Source of the DNA: Zygnema cylindricum
Lineage: Eukaryota > Streptophyta > Zygnematophyceae > Zygnematales > Zygnemataceae
Assembly (NCBI GenBank): GCA_037447655.1
Contig: JBBHKE010001627.1
Span: forward strand, 1-64,000
DNA: 64,000 bases
Reading direction: 5' to 3'
A program made the translations under genes and the position numbers. Shown here in pieces: positions 1-11,649 of the stretch; the first letter of the stretch is position 1, and each line of letters opens with the position of its first letter. Below the pieces are notes generated by a model, which ran no database searches, was not told the DNA's origin, and saw nothing but the letters and a program-made list of their open reading frames with translations.

Positions 1-249
1 GGTGTGCATAAATTTTTTTGTGATAATCAGGCAGCAATCGCTATTTCTGCCAATCCTAAACATCATTTTAAAGCCAAACACATGGACATTAGACTCAGCT
101 TTGTTAGAGAGAAAGTAGAAAACAAAATAATCAGTTTAGAGTACAGACCAGATAGTGAGATGGTAGCAGATATGATGACCAAACCTGTGCCTTCCCCTAA
201 GCTAATTTTTTGCAAGGAGAAGTGCGGTCTGAAATTAAAGATTGACTAG
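1..249 (+). CDS. Ty1/copia polyprotein, C-terminal RNase H end (partial)
   Basis: The frame is open from the window edge to TAG at 247-249, so this is the 3' end of a longer ORF. The 82 or so residues match the end of copia RNase H: a C-D-N-Q-A-A-I motif near the start, then N-P-x-H-H-x-x-x-K-H-M-D-I with the conserved His and Asp, a F-V-R-E-x-V stretch, and the typical M-x-A-D-M-M-T-K-P end. These motifs are established hallmarks of plant copia pol. A purine tract and an LTR-like TG start follow directly, as expected after a copia pol stop codon. No stops or frameshifts are visible in this part; the state of the rest of the element is unknown. Confidence 0.9.
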   Translation, partial: GVHKFFCDNQAAIAISANPKHHFKAKHMDIRLSFVREKVENKIISLEYRPDSEMVADMMTKPVPSPKLIFCKEKCGLKLKID

Positions 250-250
250 A

Positions 251-480
251 AAATAAGGGGAGTGTAGAAATTAATGGTACATTTTTAGTATTTTCTAGGT
301 CTAAATAGAAATATAGAAAGAAGCCGAGGCAGTCTACCTCTAACTTCTCTCTCCAAACTCTCAAACTTGTCGCAGTCACTGAGAAATTGGAGAGGGAGCT
401 AGAGCCATGGCTACCTAGGCTATCCAGAGGTTTACGGGAAATTTATATTAGTTAGGGTTTATTTATTTAAAAGGAATGTG
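251..480 (+). mobile_element. Polypurine tract and start of copia 3' LTR
   Basis: Just after the pol stop there is a purine run (AAAATAAGGGGAG, 251-263), followed by TGTAGAAATTA from 264. TG is the usual first dinucleotide of an LTR, and the order stop, purine tract, TG is standard for copia elements. The right end of the LTR cannot be fixed because the 5' LTR lies outside the window; 480 is arbitrary. Confidence 0.6.
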
Positions 481-1314
481 CCGGCGACAGGAATTGATCC
501 TTGTACCTACCGGCCGGCAGACTAGAAGTAGCCGGTAGCCTTAGCCGTTAACTCTAGGAATAACATTACGAAGTATATAATTTGATATTTATTTAAACAC
601 GTAAACGTACGATTAATCATTTAACTGTAATTGTTTACGGTATATATAGATCCAGTAATGTATAAGTACGGAATACGGTACGAGCAAGAAATCAATACCG
701 CGCATTTATTTCTTAAGTGAAACGAATACAGCGCATGTATTTATTACAGCTACGATTAAATTCGATTCTAATCGGACAGCCGGAATTAGCGCCGAGATCG
801 CGGAAAAAGATTCTGGCGGTTTGTGGCTATCGCCACATCGGATGACGCGTGGCGAAATTACATTGGATCGTGGAATCTCCAGAGATTATGGCACCGAATC
901 CGGATATGACATGTGTCGACATTTAGGCCATGTTGTACACTGTCCGTACATAAAGTACACCGGCAGCTGTTCTTTTGCGTACGGAACTGTATTCTGATTG
1001 GTTCCGTACATCAGTAGATAGAGTTTGTGAGAGAGATAGGACTTAGAACAATTAGGAGATAGGACCCTCTCTCCGAGAGAGCTTCTGTACAAAAGGTCAA
1101 CTTTGACCCTCCATAACTTACTGCTTAGGGGAGCAAATTCAGAGATTCTTTTCGCTATCGACTCAGGGGAGTCTTGTCTTTACAGGGGTGAAGTTGGTCA
1201 GAGTTTTTGTCTGCCAGGGTGGCATTTATTTTTTGGTGAAACACAAAGGGGTCAGGGTTATCCTCGAGGCTTCTAGGAAACTGTCCACTCTGAGGACTTA
1301 TGGAGGTCTCAAAG
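481..1314. other. Unassigned intergenic or LTR-flanking DNA
   Basis: No credible coding region, RNA gene or clear repeat boundary. Part of the left side probably belongs to the copia 3' LTR. ORFs here are short and without recognisable motifs. Confidence 0.5.
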
Positions 1315-2130
1315 TTTTATCACTGACGTCGACGTTGTCAAAAGTGAGCATGATGTCATAATTTACAAAACCCCAAGCGTCTACCATATCACAAAAAACT
1401 AGACGTCTACACCCGTCAAACGTCAAAATTTAGACAATTTTTGCAGTTGTTTACAACAGTCACAAATGTATCGACGTCTACAACCGTCACATTTGAAAGT
1501 TACGATCCATTTTCGAACATAAGAACACTGTACATATAATCTTCAAAAAACAAAGCAGGAATAATACGTTATGACTACATAAGAACGCACTCTCTTATTT
1601 ATGACGCAAATAGAAAAACAAAAACAAAACTAGAAAGCATTGACTTTATAACGAAAAAAAAGGTTGTCGCCCTAAAACGTAAAACAAATCCACACTAAAT
1701 GTCAACATTATACCTACCATTTATGTTCTTTGAGGGGCGAGAGGTAAAATTCTCACTACGAGACCATTAGTAGCCACCATGTTTTTTTAGATATCGTTTA
1801 AAGCTTGATACCGTTGAAGGGCAAAAAAAATACGTAGGCAATACAAAGTTTACATGGTAGTTGGCAGAGACTATCAAGTCATTCAACTCTAAGAGACAGT
1901 CGGGTGTAATCACGTATGAAGTCCTAAAAATAAGAGTCCAATATGCCAAATCTCTTCATATTTTTGTTATTAATTTCTCATCTCAGTCTCAATGCCCCGA
2001 GTTGCGTTGTTGTTGCATATCGAGCCACAACACCAATTTGGAATGCCACATATGTCGGAACATGGAATTCCAAAGGGTACGTGAGAACAGTTCAAATCGT
2101 TAAACCGTCCAAATTCCTTAGAAACCCCTA
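1315..2130 (+). repeat. Degraded HLE copy plus flank, duplicated at 8378-9170
   Basis: Positions 1315-1594 match the right part of the HLE element seen intact at 54259-55205: runs of GACGTC, GTCTACAACCGTCAC, a TTTTCG-ACATA segment and a worn right end before TTA at 1595. The homology with 8378-9170 continues past that end for about 500 bp of non-element flank, so this is a duplication of a locus and not only two insertions. No coding potential is evident. Confidence 0.7.
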
Positions 2131-2299
2131 AAACGCTAAGGATGCTTAAAAAATCCTGAAATCACATGCTGTGAACTTTGGCATAATATTTATACAGATC
2201 TCGTACATTAATAGGCTGGACTTTATGTACCTCTTAAGAGGAATTCCCATAACACTAGATTAGACAGGAAAGAAAATGACTTTAGGGGATTATTATGGG

Positions 2300-3104
2300 T
2301 TATGGTACGGCCCCATGTATTTGTAACTTAGCGAACCTACTTTGTTTTTAAGCGCAGATTCGCCGGACCCGGATTTCAAGTGTCCCTATGTGTTTACTCG
2401 AAATTAATACTTAACGGTGTGACGATTGTATACGTCGACCTTTCTTGTAACAGCTGTCAGCGTCTACAATCTGTCTTGCCGAACCTTATTTATCGAAACT
2501 TTTTGAAGCGTCCTAAAATCGTAATTTTTGAAACTATTTGGTATGTCACATGTCTTTGCGTGACATCGTAGACGTACAGCCTTGCGACCATGGCTTTACA
2601 ACATGTCTGTGCGTAAACCTCTCATATCCGGCCGCTATGAATGACAGATATAATTCTTTAGGCCCCTTCAATTTTTATTTTTTTCTCGCAATTGTTGTAT
2701 TTTTTCCAACGTGACTTATTTCGCGCAAGTGCGGGGCCGCCCTTAGCATTGTGCCTTCCTCCATTGGTGTCGCGAATTAACGTTTGGAGTGAAAGAGAGG
2801 CAATGTGAGCAAGGTGAGAGAAGCGACTTTTATTTGTTTCGCACGTTTGTTGTATTTTTCTCAACGTGACTTGTTTCGCGCAAGTGCAAGGCCGCCCTTA
2901 GCATTTTGCCTTCCTCCATTAGTGTCGAGAAGTAACGTTTGGAGTGAAAGATAGGCAATGCGAGCAAAGTGAGAGAGGCTCGAGTTGCAATGGCGCCTTC
3001 ACGAATTTTTCACCTCTCCGTGAAATGGCACTGCGACCTCCCTACCCCTGCAAAAAAAAAACGTAAAAGATGCAAACGGACAAAAACGAACAGCCATGTA
3101 CTTA
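2300..3104 (+). mobile_element. Truncated HLE (Harbinger-like) copy
   Basis: Starts with GGTACGGCCCCATGTA next to TTA, a worn version of the GGGTGCGTCTCCATGT terminal repeat. It continues with the left-end signature TTTAAGCGCAGATT and GTGTCCCTATGTG also seen at 9953. Near 3040-3090 it carries the inner motif CCCCTGCAAA...GCAAACGGA shared with 10270-10320. The right end is missing; the next element begins immediately at 3105. Confidence 0.55.
2682..2990 (+). repeat. Tandem duplication, unit about 155 bp
   Basis: Two head-to-tail copies, each containing TTGTTGTATTTTT, CAACGTGACTT, TTCGCGCAAGTGC, GGCCGCCCTTAGCATT and CTTCCTCCATT, with the CAACGTGACTT motifs about 155 bp apart (near 2707 and 2862). 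It lies inside the truncated HLE copy. Confidence 0.8.
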
Positions 3105-3611
3105 GGGTGTGTTCCCATTTGTTAAAGTAAGGGTTTGTTCTTGTCTTTTTCGTCCAAAACAGATCATGCAACGAGAAAAACTTATATCGTACAAGAAAAA
3201 TGTAAAAACCAAAGTACAATTTGTGTCATCTTGAAACTTAACATGTACTCGGGCTTGTAGTCTTTCACTTTTCGAGCCACTGCCACTTCATTCCAACTCA
3301 TCTTCAAATTTTTCCTAAAAGCAACTTGCGAGTCAATTATATTTAAAGCAACGGTTGAACCAAAAATATGATAATGTTTTTGCACGTGTTGATTTTTTTT
3401 TAAATTTCCAACACGAGGAGTAAAACAAAAAAAAACGTTTTCCGTACCCAACCTGTACGTACTTCTTTACGTACAACGGCTGTGGAGGGGTCTCGAGCAA
3501 CAGATGTCATTTTGCTAAGGTAAAGTCTACAAAGGCGCCTCTCTCCCTCATCCTCTCACCACCATCGATTTTATCTCTCAACATTTATAATAAACACAAC
3601 AATATTAATAT

Positions 3612-4582
3612 TGTAACAGGATTTCCTACCTCTCAAAAATCTCATTTCTACAACCAATTTCAACCACACATTCCACACATTGGAAAATACACCTCCACAT
3701 TGGAAAGCACTCACATAAGGATAAACTTTAAATTAGAAGATGTTTTTGTCCAAATAACATTAGCCTAGTTTATTGACCTCGGGGCTCAGCCTTCTTTTAA
3801 AGTGTTTTCCACTACTCTCCACTTTTAATAATTCTATCTCTTAACTACTAAAACACTACTTAGGTAGCAAGAGATTTCAGTGCAAAAATGCCATTGCTCC
3901 AATTTGGTTTTTATCGCTCAAGATCAAGATCGGTCATAATTTCCACAAACTTTTCCCCAAATGAAAATATGTATACTATTCTCATAGACTTCACTATTTA
4001 TCCATCATCGCCCTGGACTAGCCAGGCCAGAGTCAACGCCCATTCTACAGGTTTTACCTGGGCCAATCATTGATCAGCAAGAACTCAGACTAACTAATGC
4101 AAAAACGTGTGAAATCTCTTACTAACTACGTAGCATTTACCAACCAATCAAACGCTACATTTCACTACATAACATTTACGTGAAAAAATGCGCGCCAAGC
4201 GAAACGCGATTTCGCACGAACGTGCGTCACAAATTTCGCACGTGAAATACCTACGAAATTCCATTAAGTGAAAATGACGTTTCATAGTAGAAATTGTACA
4301 AAATGAATCATCGTGCGCACAAAACAACTAAATGTTTCATTAGTACTTTATGAAACATACATGCGAAATTTTGGTACCAATTTGACTCTTAACCCGTTTC
4401 AATGATACCCACTTGTTAGTTTGACCCCGGGCTGTCACCTAAATACACACATCGCTATATCTTTTGAATTAAAACTCCAAATATGGCGATTTTTTCGGGA
4501 ACGTCTACCGAATTCATAACTTTATATTCGTAACCCTTGAATACCCATTTACAACCAAGTTTGATCCACTATTACTATTACA
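3612..4582 (-). repeat. Gypsy 3' LTR
   Basis: Begins TGTAACAGG and ends ATTACA in plus orientation. It is matched nearly base for base by 7274-8247, with scattered substitutions and small indels that indicate an old insertion. Confidence 0.85.
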
Positions 4583-4707
4583 TCATCCCCTCGGTATTTT
4601 TAACTTACCTCAGTTAAAACACATTTCATATTCAAGACAGGACTTTTATATTATTATCCCTTGAATACCTTTGTAAACACTCAGAAATTTTATGCTCTAA
4701 AGTCAAC

Positions 4708-4932
4708 TCATCTTGTGGCCTTCCTAGATAATGTATTGCGGACCTTGAACCGTTGACCAACCCAATCTATTACCCATCGGTGGACTTTAGGTTCTACAAT
4801 TATTGAGGGATCCAATTCCAATTTTCTTTTAGTTGGTCGAAGATTTGTTGGTTTTAACTGGCTGATGTGTATCACTGGATGGATTTTTGTTGAAGGCGGA
4901 AAGTTGAATTTGGCAGCAACTGACAATATCAT
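4708..4932 (-). pseudogene. Gypsy integrase C-terminal remnant
   Basis: The minus-strand translation contains F-N-F-P-P-S-T-K-I-H-P-V-I-H-I-S-Q-L-K-P, the conserved end of plant gypsy integrase just before the C-terminal region. The catalytic core is absent: protease lies directly upstream in transcription order, with no reverse transcriptase between. This is a leftover of the 3' end of pol. Confidence 0.75.
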
Positions 4933-5053
4933 CTCGTTAACATAAATGGTCCAATGTACTCAAGAGCAAATTTCCCCGTAGGATAATTCAAAAATAAAAT
5001 CTTTTACAGCAACGTCAGATGTATTTATGTCAGTTACAATCACATTTTTGTTT

Positions 5054-5710
5054 TTAAAGATTTTCAGTCGTGTCTGATTGAGGAACAACATCAATGTTAG
5101 TGTTTTCTCCCGCCCTTTCATCAATAACTGCCTCAGTTACCAATAACAAGAAAGCATGATTGGTTTTATCTTTTAAATGTTTTTTAAATTGTTTAGCAGA
5201 AATCAAACCTTCCACTCCCAATTTGGTTTTGTTATATATATGATTCTTATGCAACTTCTTCGAAAGTAATGCTTGCAAAACCTTCCAACCGTTCTCAGAC
5301 TTCACTCTCAAAGTGTTAGTTTCCCAATTAATTTGAGGGTTATGTTCTGTTAACCAGGGCTTTCCCAATATTACCTCCTCACTACCCAAATTCATTATTT
5401 CACACACAACTTTCATTTTATGACATTGGATATCAACTTCTATTTTGTATCTTTGTAAATCTAATGTGGATTTATTACCAGTTGGCACTTGAACATGCAA
5501 AGGTTTTTCCCTTATGACTATAGGAATTTTATTTTCCTCGACAAACTTATGTGAAATAAAATTATGGGTAGCATTTGAATCTACCATAACTCTCAATGGT
5601 TTCCCTTCCACCAAAGACTTTAATCTGATCAAACTGTGTATGGTGACTTCGTTACTTAACTGTCCCAACATACGTCTGTTGCTAAGAGTTTCATCAGAAG
5701 GATTGTTCAA
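5054..5710 (-). pseudogene. Gypsy retropepsin-like aspartic protease remnant
   Basis: A 218-codon open stretch on the minus strand. It carries V-D-S-N-A-T-H-N-F-I-S, the position of the D-(S/T)-G-A-T-H-(N/S)-F-I active-site loop of plant gypsy proteases, with the glycine after Asp-Ser changed to Asn. Further on, V-I-L-G-K-P-W-L-T matches the second conserved loop (G-M-D/P-W-L). The changed active-site residue and the isolated reading frame suggest a non-functional protein. Upstream on the same strand is the gag remnant; the pol domains expected downstream are deleted. Confidence 0.75.
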
Positions 5711-5991
5711 ACAATGGAGTGTACATTATCATAAATCCAGTTATCCTAGCTTTCCATTTTTACCTAGCCCTCCATATTTAACTCTTAAAATTCTGGATCT
5801 GGTCGACTCAACTGGGGACTTTAAGCTAGTCTTTTCCGTTTCCCACCTGTTAGCTTTCTTTTCAACTAGTTATACTGCAATATCTTCTTCAAGACTTTCA
5901 TTGACATCAACTCTTTTAAGAGATCCTTTATTTGTACAATCATTAGCGTAATGATCTACACCTCCGCATTTAAAACAAGTGACTTTTTTTT

Positions 5992-6309
5992 TCAGTTTTG
6001 TGCACTCTCGCTGAAATGTCCCTCCTTTCCACGGTTATAACAGTTATTTTTTTCCAGTTGTGCACACTCAAATGCAGTATGATTTCTTTTTCTAACAGAT
6101 AGTGCATGTGGGAATGCTAAGATTGGGTTTCTTAGCATTAATACTTGGTTTAATATTCTTAATATATCCCTCTCTATTGTTAAATTTGTGTCATGCACTA
6201 ACACTCTGTCCACCTCTCTGATTTCCCCGAAAAGTAACATTTCTCTTACAACTCTTACCCTTTTGGTTATTAACATCATTTCTAGTGTAAATTCAATTAA
6301 TTGGCTCAT
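5992..6309 (-). pseudogene. Gypsy gag remnant with broken zinc knuckle
   Basis: The minus-strand ORF ends with N-C-Y-N-R-G-K-E-G-H-F-S-E-S-A. This is the layout of a retroviral C-x2-C-x4-H-x4-C knuckle, but the second and last cysteines are replaced (Arg and Ala). It lies between the primer site side and the protease, where gag nucleocapsid belongs. Confidence 0.6.
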
Positions 6310-7273
6310 TTAATTTATAATTTGAAACATTCTGATTTTCTTTAACATCTGTCAATTCACTCTTCAATTCAGAAATTGTTTCATCAACAACAACAACATA
6401 GTTATTAAATCTTTTGACCAATATCACAATACGTTTCTTCTAAACATTCAAAGCATTTTCCATTTCACGTTTCCATGCAAAATTTGACATTAACACACAA
6501 TGAAATCAAACAAAAAGAATGGTGGAATATAATTTCCTAATGAAAATTGCGGCAGATTTGAAAACCTCAAATTGCTCTAATCCAAGACTCTTTCTCCCAA
6601 ACAAATCATTTGAAAAAAATATCAAAATATGAGATTTCAGTAAAACATTGAAAGTAAGTTAATGCAAATTCAGTTTTTCCATTTCTCAAACATTGAAACA
6701 GAAAAGTAAGAATTTCCCCACAAATTTTGCAACATCAAAATTGAAAGCTCTCAAAAGTAAGATTTAACCACAAATTGAACAACAAAATTGAAAACAATCA
6801 AAGGTAACAATTTAGGGTTTAAAAAGTATTGAGTCATTTTTTGACTCCTTTGCTCTTGAAGAAGTAAAGTACTTTACTTTCTTTCTCCTCCATTAGCAAA
6901 TTTCCCATTTTCCACTATATCAGGATCTTTTATGCTCTAATCCTGACATCCTCACCCTTCATGGCTTCAAGCCTTCCCTCTACACATGATTCATTGCTAG
7001 GAGAAGGCAAGTTTGTTTGGCCTCTAGGTAATTGGAGTGAGCTTCAACGATGGCTACATTGCCCACCCTGGCTGAGTCCTTAGGATCTAAGCACGCCCCA
7101 CGTCTAACTAGCGGCCGCCAGCAGTGTGGTCACTTAGTTTCCCTCCTATCCCCCACCACTCACACATATTGTGGTTCCACTGATACAAGTCAGAGCACCC
7201 TCACCGTTCACGACATTCGATTTTCGGGTAAGCAAGCTTCTCACTGGTTTCTAACAAAAGCTGCGATACTATA
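6310..7273 (-). other. Gypsy 5' internal region, non-coding or decayed gag
   Basis: Between the broken gag ORF and the 5' LTR; no intact frame. The last bases before 7274 hold the decayed initiator-Met tRNA primer site described for the element. Confidence 0.55.
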
Positions 7274-8247
7274 TGTAACAGGATTTCCTACCTCTCATAA
7301 AATCTCATTACTACAACTAATTTCAACCACACATTCCACACATTGGAAAATACACATCCACATTGGAAAGCACTCACATAAGGATAAACTTTAAATTAGA
7401 AGATGCTTTTGTCCACATAACATTAGCTTGGTCTATTGCCGTAGTGGCTCAACCCTTCTTTTAAAGTGTTTTCCACTACTCTTCACTCTTAATAATTCTT
7501 TTTTTTAAGTACTAAAACACTACTTAGGTAGTAAGAGATTTTAGTGCAAAAATGTCATTGCTCCAATTTGGTTTTAATCGCTCAAAATCAAGATCGGTCA
7601 TAATTTCCACAAACTTTTCCCCAAAGGGAAATATATCTACTATTCTCTTAGACTTCACTATTTATCCATCATCGCCTTGGACTAGCCAGGCCAGAGTCAA
7701 CGCTCCGTTCAACAGGTTTTACTTGGGCTAATCATTGATTAGCAAAGACTCAACCTGACCCATGCAAAAACGTGCGAAATCTCTTACTAACTACTTAGCA
7801 TTTACCAACCAATCAAACGCTACGTTTCACTACATAATATTTACGTGCAAAAGTGCCCGCCAAACGAAACGCGACTTCGCACGAACGTGCGTCGCAAATT
7901 TCGTACGCGAAATTACCTACAAAATTCCACTAAGTGAAAGTGACGTTTCGTACTACAAATTGTACGAAAAAACCATCGTGCGCACTAAACAACTAAATGT
8001 TTCATTAGTACTTTATGAAACGTACACGCAAAATTTCGGTACTAATTTGACCCTTAACCCGTTTCAATGATACCCACTTGTTAGTTTGACCCCGGGCTGT
8101 CACCTGAATACCCACATCGCTATATTTTTTGAATTAAAACTCCAAATCATGTGATTCTTCCGAGAACGTCTACCAAATTCATAACTTTATATTCCTAACC
8201 CTTAATTACCCATTTACAACCAAGTTCGATTCACTAATATTGTTACA
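7274..8247 (-). repeat. Gypsy 5' LTR
   Basis: Partner of 3612-4582. Ends TTGTTACA in plus orientation, giving the inverted terminal pair TGTAACA and TGTTACA. Confidence 0.85.
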
Positions 8248-8377
8248 AGTATGCAATGAAAGATCTTTGGTAATTGATTCTTTTTACTACCTTTGGGCAT
8301 ATTTCCACGAAAAGTCGAGTGAGAAAAATTGGAAAAATGAAATTTTGGAGATCATGGTCAAAAGTTCTTCAATTAGT

Positions 8378-9170
8378 GACGTTGACGTTTTCAAAAGTGA
8401 GCATGATGTCATAATGTCACAAAACCCCAAGCATCTACCATATCACAAAAAACTAAACATCTACAACTGTCGTTGTTTTGTAAACGTCAAAATTTGCCGC
8501 GATTTTTGCAATTATCTACAACCGTCACAAATGTATCGACATCTACAATTGTCACATTGTAAAGTAACGATTTATTTTCGAACATAGAAACACTGTACGT
8601 ATAATCTTCACTAAAAAACAAAGTAGGAATACTACGTTACAATTAGATAAGAACACACTCTCGTTATTTATGTTGCAAATAAAAAAACAAGAAATGAACC
8701 GAAAAGCATAGACTTTATAATTAAAAAAAGGTTGTCGCCTTAAAACGTAAAACAAATCCACACTAAATGTCAAAATTATACATACCATTTATGTCTTCCG
8801 AGGGGCGGGAGGTAAAATTCTCACTTCGAGACCATCATTAGCCACCATGTTTTTTAGATATTGTTTAAAACTTGATGCCGTTGAAGGCAAAAAAGATACA
8901 TAGGCAATACAAAGCTAACATGGGAGTTGGCGGAGGCTATGAAGTCTTTCGACTCTAAGAGAAAATCGGGTGTAATCACGCATAAAGTCCTAAAAATAAG
9001 ATTCCAATGTGCCGAATCTCTTTATTTTTTTTGTTTATAAGTTTTCATCTCGGTCTCGGTGCCCCAAGTCGCGTTATTGTTGCATCTCGAGCCATAACAC
9101 CAATTTGCAATGCCACATATGTCAGAACATGGAATTCCAAAGGGTTCGTGAGAACCACGCCACCCAACGT
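8378..9170 (+). repeat. Second copy of the 1315-2130 duplication
   Basis: Shares with 1315-2130 the AAAGTGAGCATGATGTCATA segment, the AAAACCCCAAGC and CTACCATATCAC segments, and downstream flank up to the ATGGAATTCCAAAGGG segment. The left part is also the right arm of the split HLE. Confidence 0.7.
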
Positions 9171-9952
9171 TTTGTTAGTTTTGTGCACAATCAAAATGAC
9201 CACGCGAGGGCCTCGTATACCTCTAGGTTGAGAATGTGGAGGAAGTATGTGTGGCACTTTATAATAAAGTGTGTTTTTTTCTTCACTACACACTAAAGCA
9301 ATTGTATCTCAAACCATATCATGAGATGTGGTGCGAAACACACCTTGTGAGTAGCGGAACAAATGAATGTCCTGCACATTTACAGAGTGACCACAAATGC
9401 AACGAGGCTTGCCTATGAGCGAAGGTTGCGGTATGTTGAGACGTAAAAAAATGCAAAGTCAAATCTAGAAGTAGATAAGCGGAATGAGGCGTAAAGTTGG
9501 AGAAGCAACGAGCTAATCCCCAAGCCTTAACCCGGAACAAGGGTGAACTTGAGTCGGCGCTTCGTCGGTAGGCAACCTCAAAAAGGTTTTTACATTCGGC
9601 GATGACGACTTCATTGCCGACAAGTGGCTGCACCCATGAGTGGTTGTTGTTGATTAGGGAAGACAATGGAGACCTTCATCTTGGGTCTAGACCATAAAAG
9701 TGAACGAGTAGACAATAATTACTGTTAAAATGGCAATGAGCCGTCGTTGGCGGTAGATAATCCTCATCCCCTATTGCGAAATGCTTGAATGATTATCCCA
9801 TACAAAATCCTCACCACTAAAACCACGTTGTTTTCATTCATTAAGTAGGTATGCTTAAAAAGAAACGATACTAAATAGCAGACAAAAATTCCTAAAATCT
9901 AATCGCCTCGGAGTTCTAATGATACAACTCAGTTTCAAACGGCTACCTGTAA
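9171..9952. other. Intergenic, no gene recognised
   Basis: Short ORFs only, with no motif recognised. It separates the duplicated block from the next HLE copy. Confidence 0.5.
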
Positions 9953-10713
9953 GGGTGCGTCTCCGTGTACTTGAAACTTAGAGAATTTACTTTGTTTTTT
10001 AGCGCAGATCCGACCGACCCAGATTTCGGGTGTCCCTATGTACCGAACGAAGTTTTCACTTAAGGGTGTGACGATTGTATACGTCGACAATGCCCGTGAC
10101 GGCTATCAACAGTGTACAATCTGTGATGACGCACGTTATTTTTTGTAACTGCTAGTGACGTCGCATGACTTTTCGTGACATTGTACCGCCATCCTCCCTG
10201 GGCCGTTTCACGGTTAAAGAAGATGCACTTTGCCTTTGCGTCTCTTGTCCCCTCGACGTGAAATGGCATCGGATCTTGAGACCCCTGGCAAAATAAAATC
10301 CGTAACATTTGCAAACGGATAAATCCAAACAAATTGTGTACTTTGCTTTGTTGTACATGAACGCAAACGGACAACACATAGCGGATCGTGCACTTTTCGT
10401 CGTCGCTTGAATTCTTTTGTTTTTTTTTTACACGTGCGACTACGTGTTTCTATTTGTTTTTCGAAATTCTCTGTTTTAAAACACATATTCCCTGTGTTTT
10501 AAAGAAAAGTATGAAGATGACGTTTTTTGGCGTGGCCGTGGGTCGAAGAACACAAAACGACAACATGTTGTACATCTTAAATTCGATGATGACGCAAAAT
10601 GTACTTCTCATTTTTTCTATTTTTTTGTACGGTTGAAACTTACGTGGTACGGCTCTAAGTTTTACACGAAAACGACAGAAAAAACCCTTACTTAGGCACA
10701 TGGAGACGCACCC
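9953..10713 (+). mobile_element. HLE element, complete, 761 bp
   Basis: Left end GGGTGCGTCTCCGTGTAC at 9953 and right end whose reverse complement is GGGTGCGTCTCCATGTGC, ending at 10713. Both sides are flanked by TAA (9950-9952 and 10714-10716). A 3-bp TWA duplication with GG-starting inverted ends is typical of PIF/Harbinger (Tourist-type) elements. There is no transposase ORF, so this is a non-autonomous copy. Confidence 0.8.
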
Positions 10714-10716
10714 TAA

Positions 10717-11640
10717 TTAATATCATACTGCTGAACCTTGGGACCCGAATAAATACTGAATTGTCAACCAATCAAATTTCACTGCTGATACTCTACATCA
10801 CAGTGAACCTCGTAATTCGTACAGCTTTCTGTATGATTGTACTGCGAATAGCGAGCATATACCGCAAAGTGGACAAATCGTCGAATCAGTAAATGGCATA
10901 TTCGTTCATCCATACGCATCCATAAAACCATGATTAGGTTTTCGACTTCTCATGTAAGTGTGTGATTAATTTTTAGGGCGAAGCTACAGTACAGTATTGT
11001 CTTTAGAGTTGACTTTAGACTTTAGAGTCAAGATATTTTAGGTTACACGTGTTTTGAGAGACATTCTTGTGCATATTTTCTTCCTTGCATCCAGAGGCTC
11101 TACACATCGCCTCCGCAATAATATTTATAACTTCTTCTATGCCAATCATTAAGCCGGGAGAGAAACTATTAAAAAATATTACTCAAATAATTACAGCCAT
11201 CGATCTCTACACGTTTTGCTTTCTGCTTCATAGTTAGACACTTGAGAGTGTCCTTTCCATTTTCGTTCGTCGGATTTTGAATTTTGTTGCCAAGCGCAAA
11301 GCAGGTGATATGCTCTGTTATTGTTGCTGGTTTATGTATCTAGATTCCTTAAATGTCAATGTGTTATAACAATGTGCTCACTAGAAAGTTTTTTTTTTTT
11401 CACCTCTTCAGAAAACTATTTTTTCAGGTAAAGTTTTTATGGCGAAATGTATATCTCTTCTATTTTCATAAATGCTTTTTTCCCGTCAGATTAAAATGTT
11501 TATCAGTCTTTTCATCAAACTCACATTCCTGAAAATCAATCTTATAAACTCTATCACATTCACAGATTCCCACTTATATATATGTTGAGACATGCATTTA
11601 TTTTTTATTTGACCATTTACGCTGACACTTTTCGTTGTAC
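10717..11640. other. Intergenic, upstream of the MFS gene
   Basis: AT-rich with no coding region recognised. Confidence 0.5.
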
Positions 11641-11649
11641 CCTTCTCTC

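Larger units (their letters stand above)
3612..8247 (-). mobile_element. Deleted Ty3/gypsy LTR retrotransposon (minus strand)
   Basis: Two direct repeats of about 971 and 974 bp (3612-4582 and 7274-8247) both start TGTAACAGG and end TTACA. They flank an interior with gag and protease remnants on the minus strand. Five-base flanks AATAT (3607-3611) and AGTAT (8248-8252) differ by one base and fit a target duplication. Next to the right LTR the minus strand reads TAGTATCGCAGC, which resembles the initiator-Met primer site TGGTATCAGAGC at 9 of 12 bases. Next to the left LTR the minus strand has GAGGGGATGA, a polypurine tract. Reverse transcriptase, RNase H and most of integrase are gone, so the element is non-autonomous and decayed. 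Confidence 0.88.
3105..8663 (+). mobile_element. HLE element split by a gypsy insertion
   Basis: The left end is TTA followed by GGGTGTGTTCCCATTTG at 3105 and then GTTAAAGTAAGGG, like other HLE ends. The right part (8253-8663) matches the right part of the intact copy at 54259-55205, ending in a worn GAACACACTC before TTA at 8664. Removing the gypsy element (3612-8247) leaves about 910 bp, close to the 947 bp of the intact copy. The gypsy element therefore inserted into an older HLE. Confidence 0.65.
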
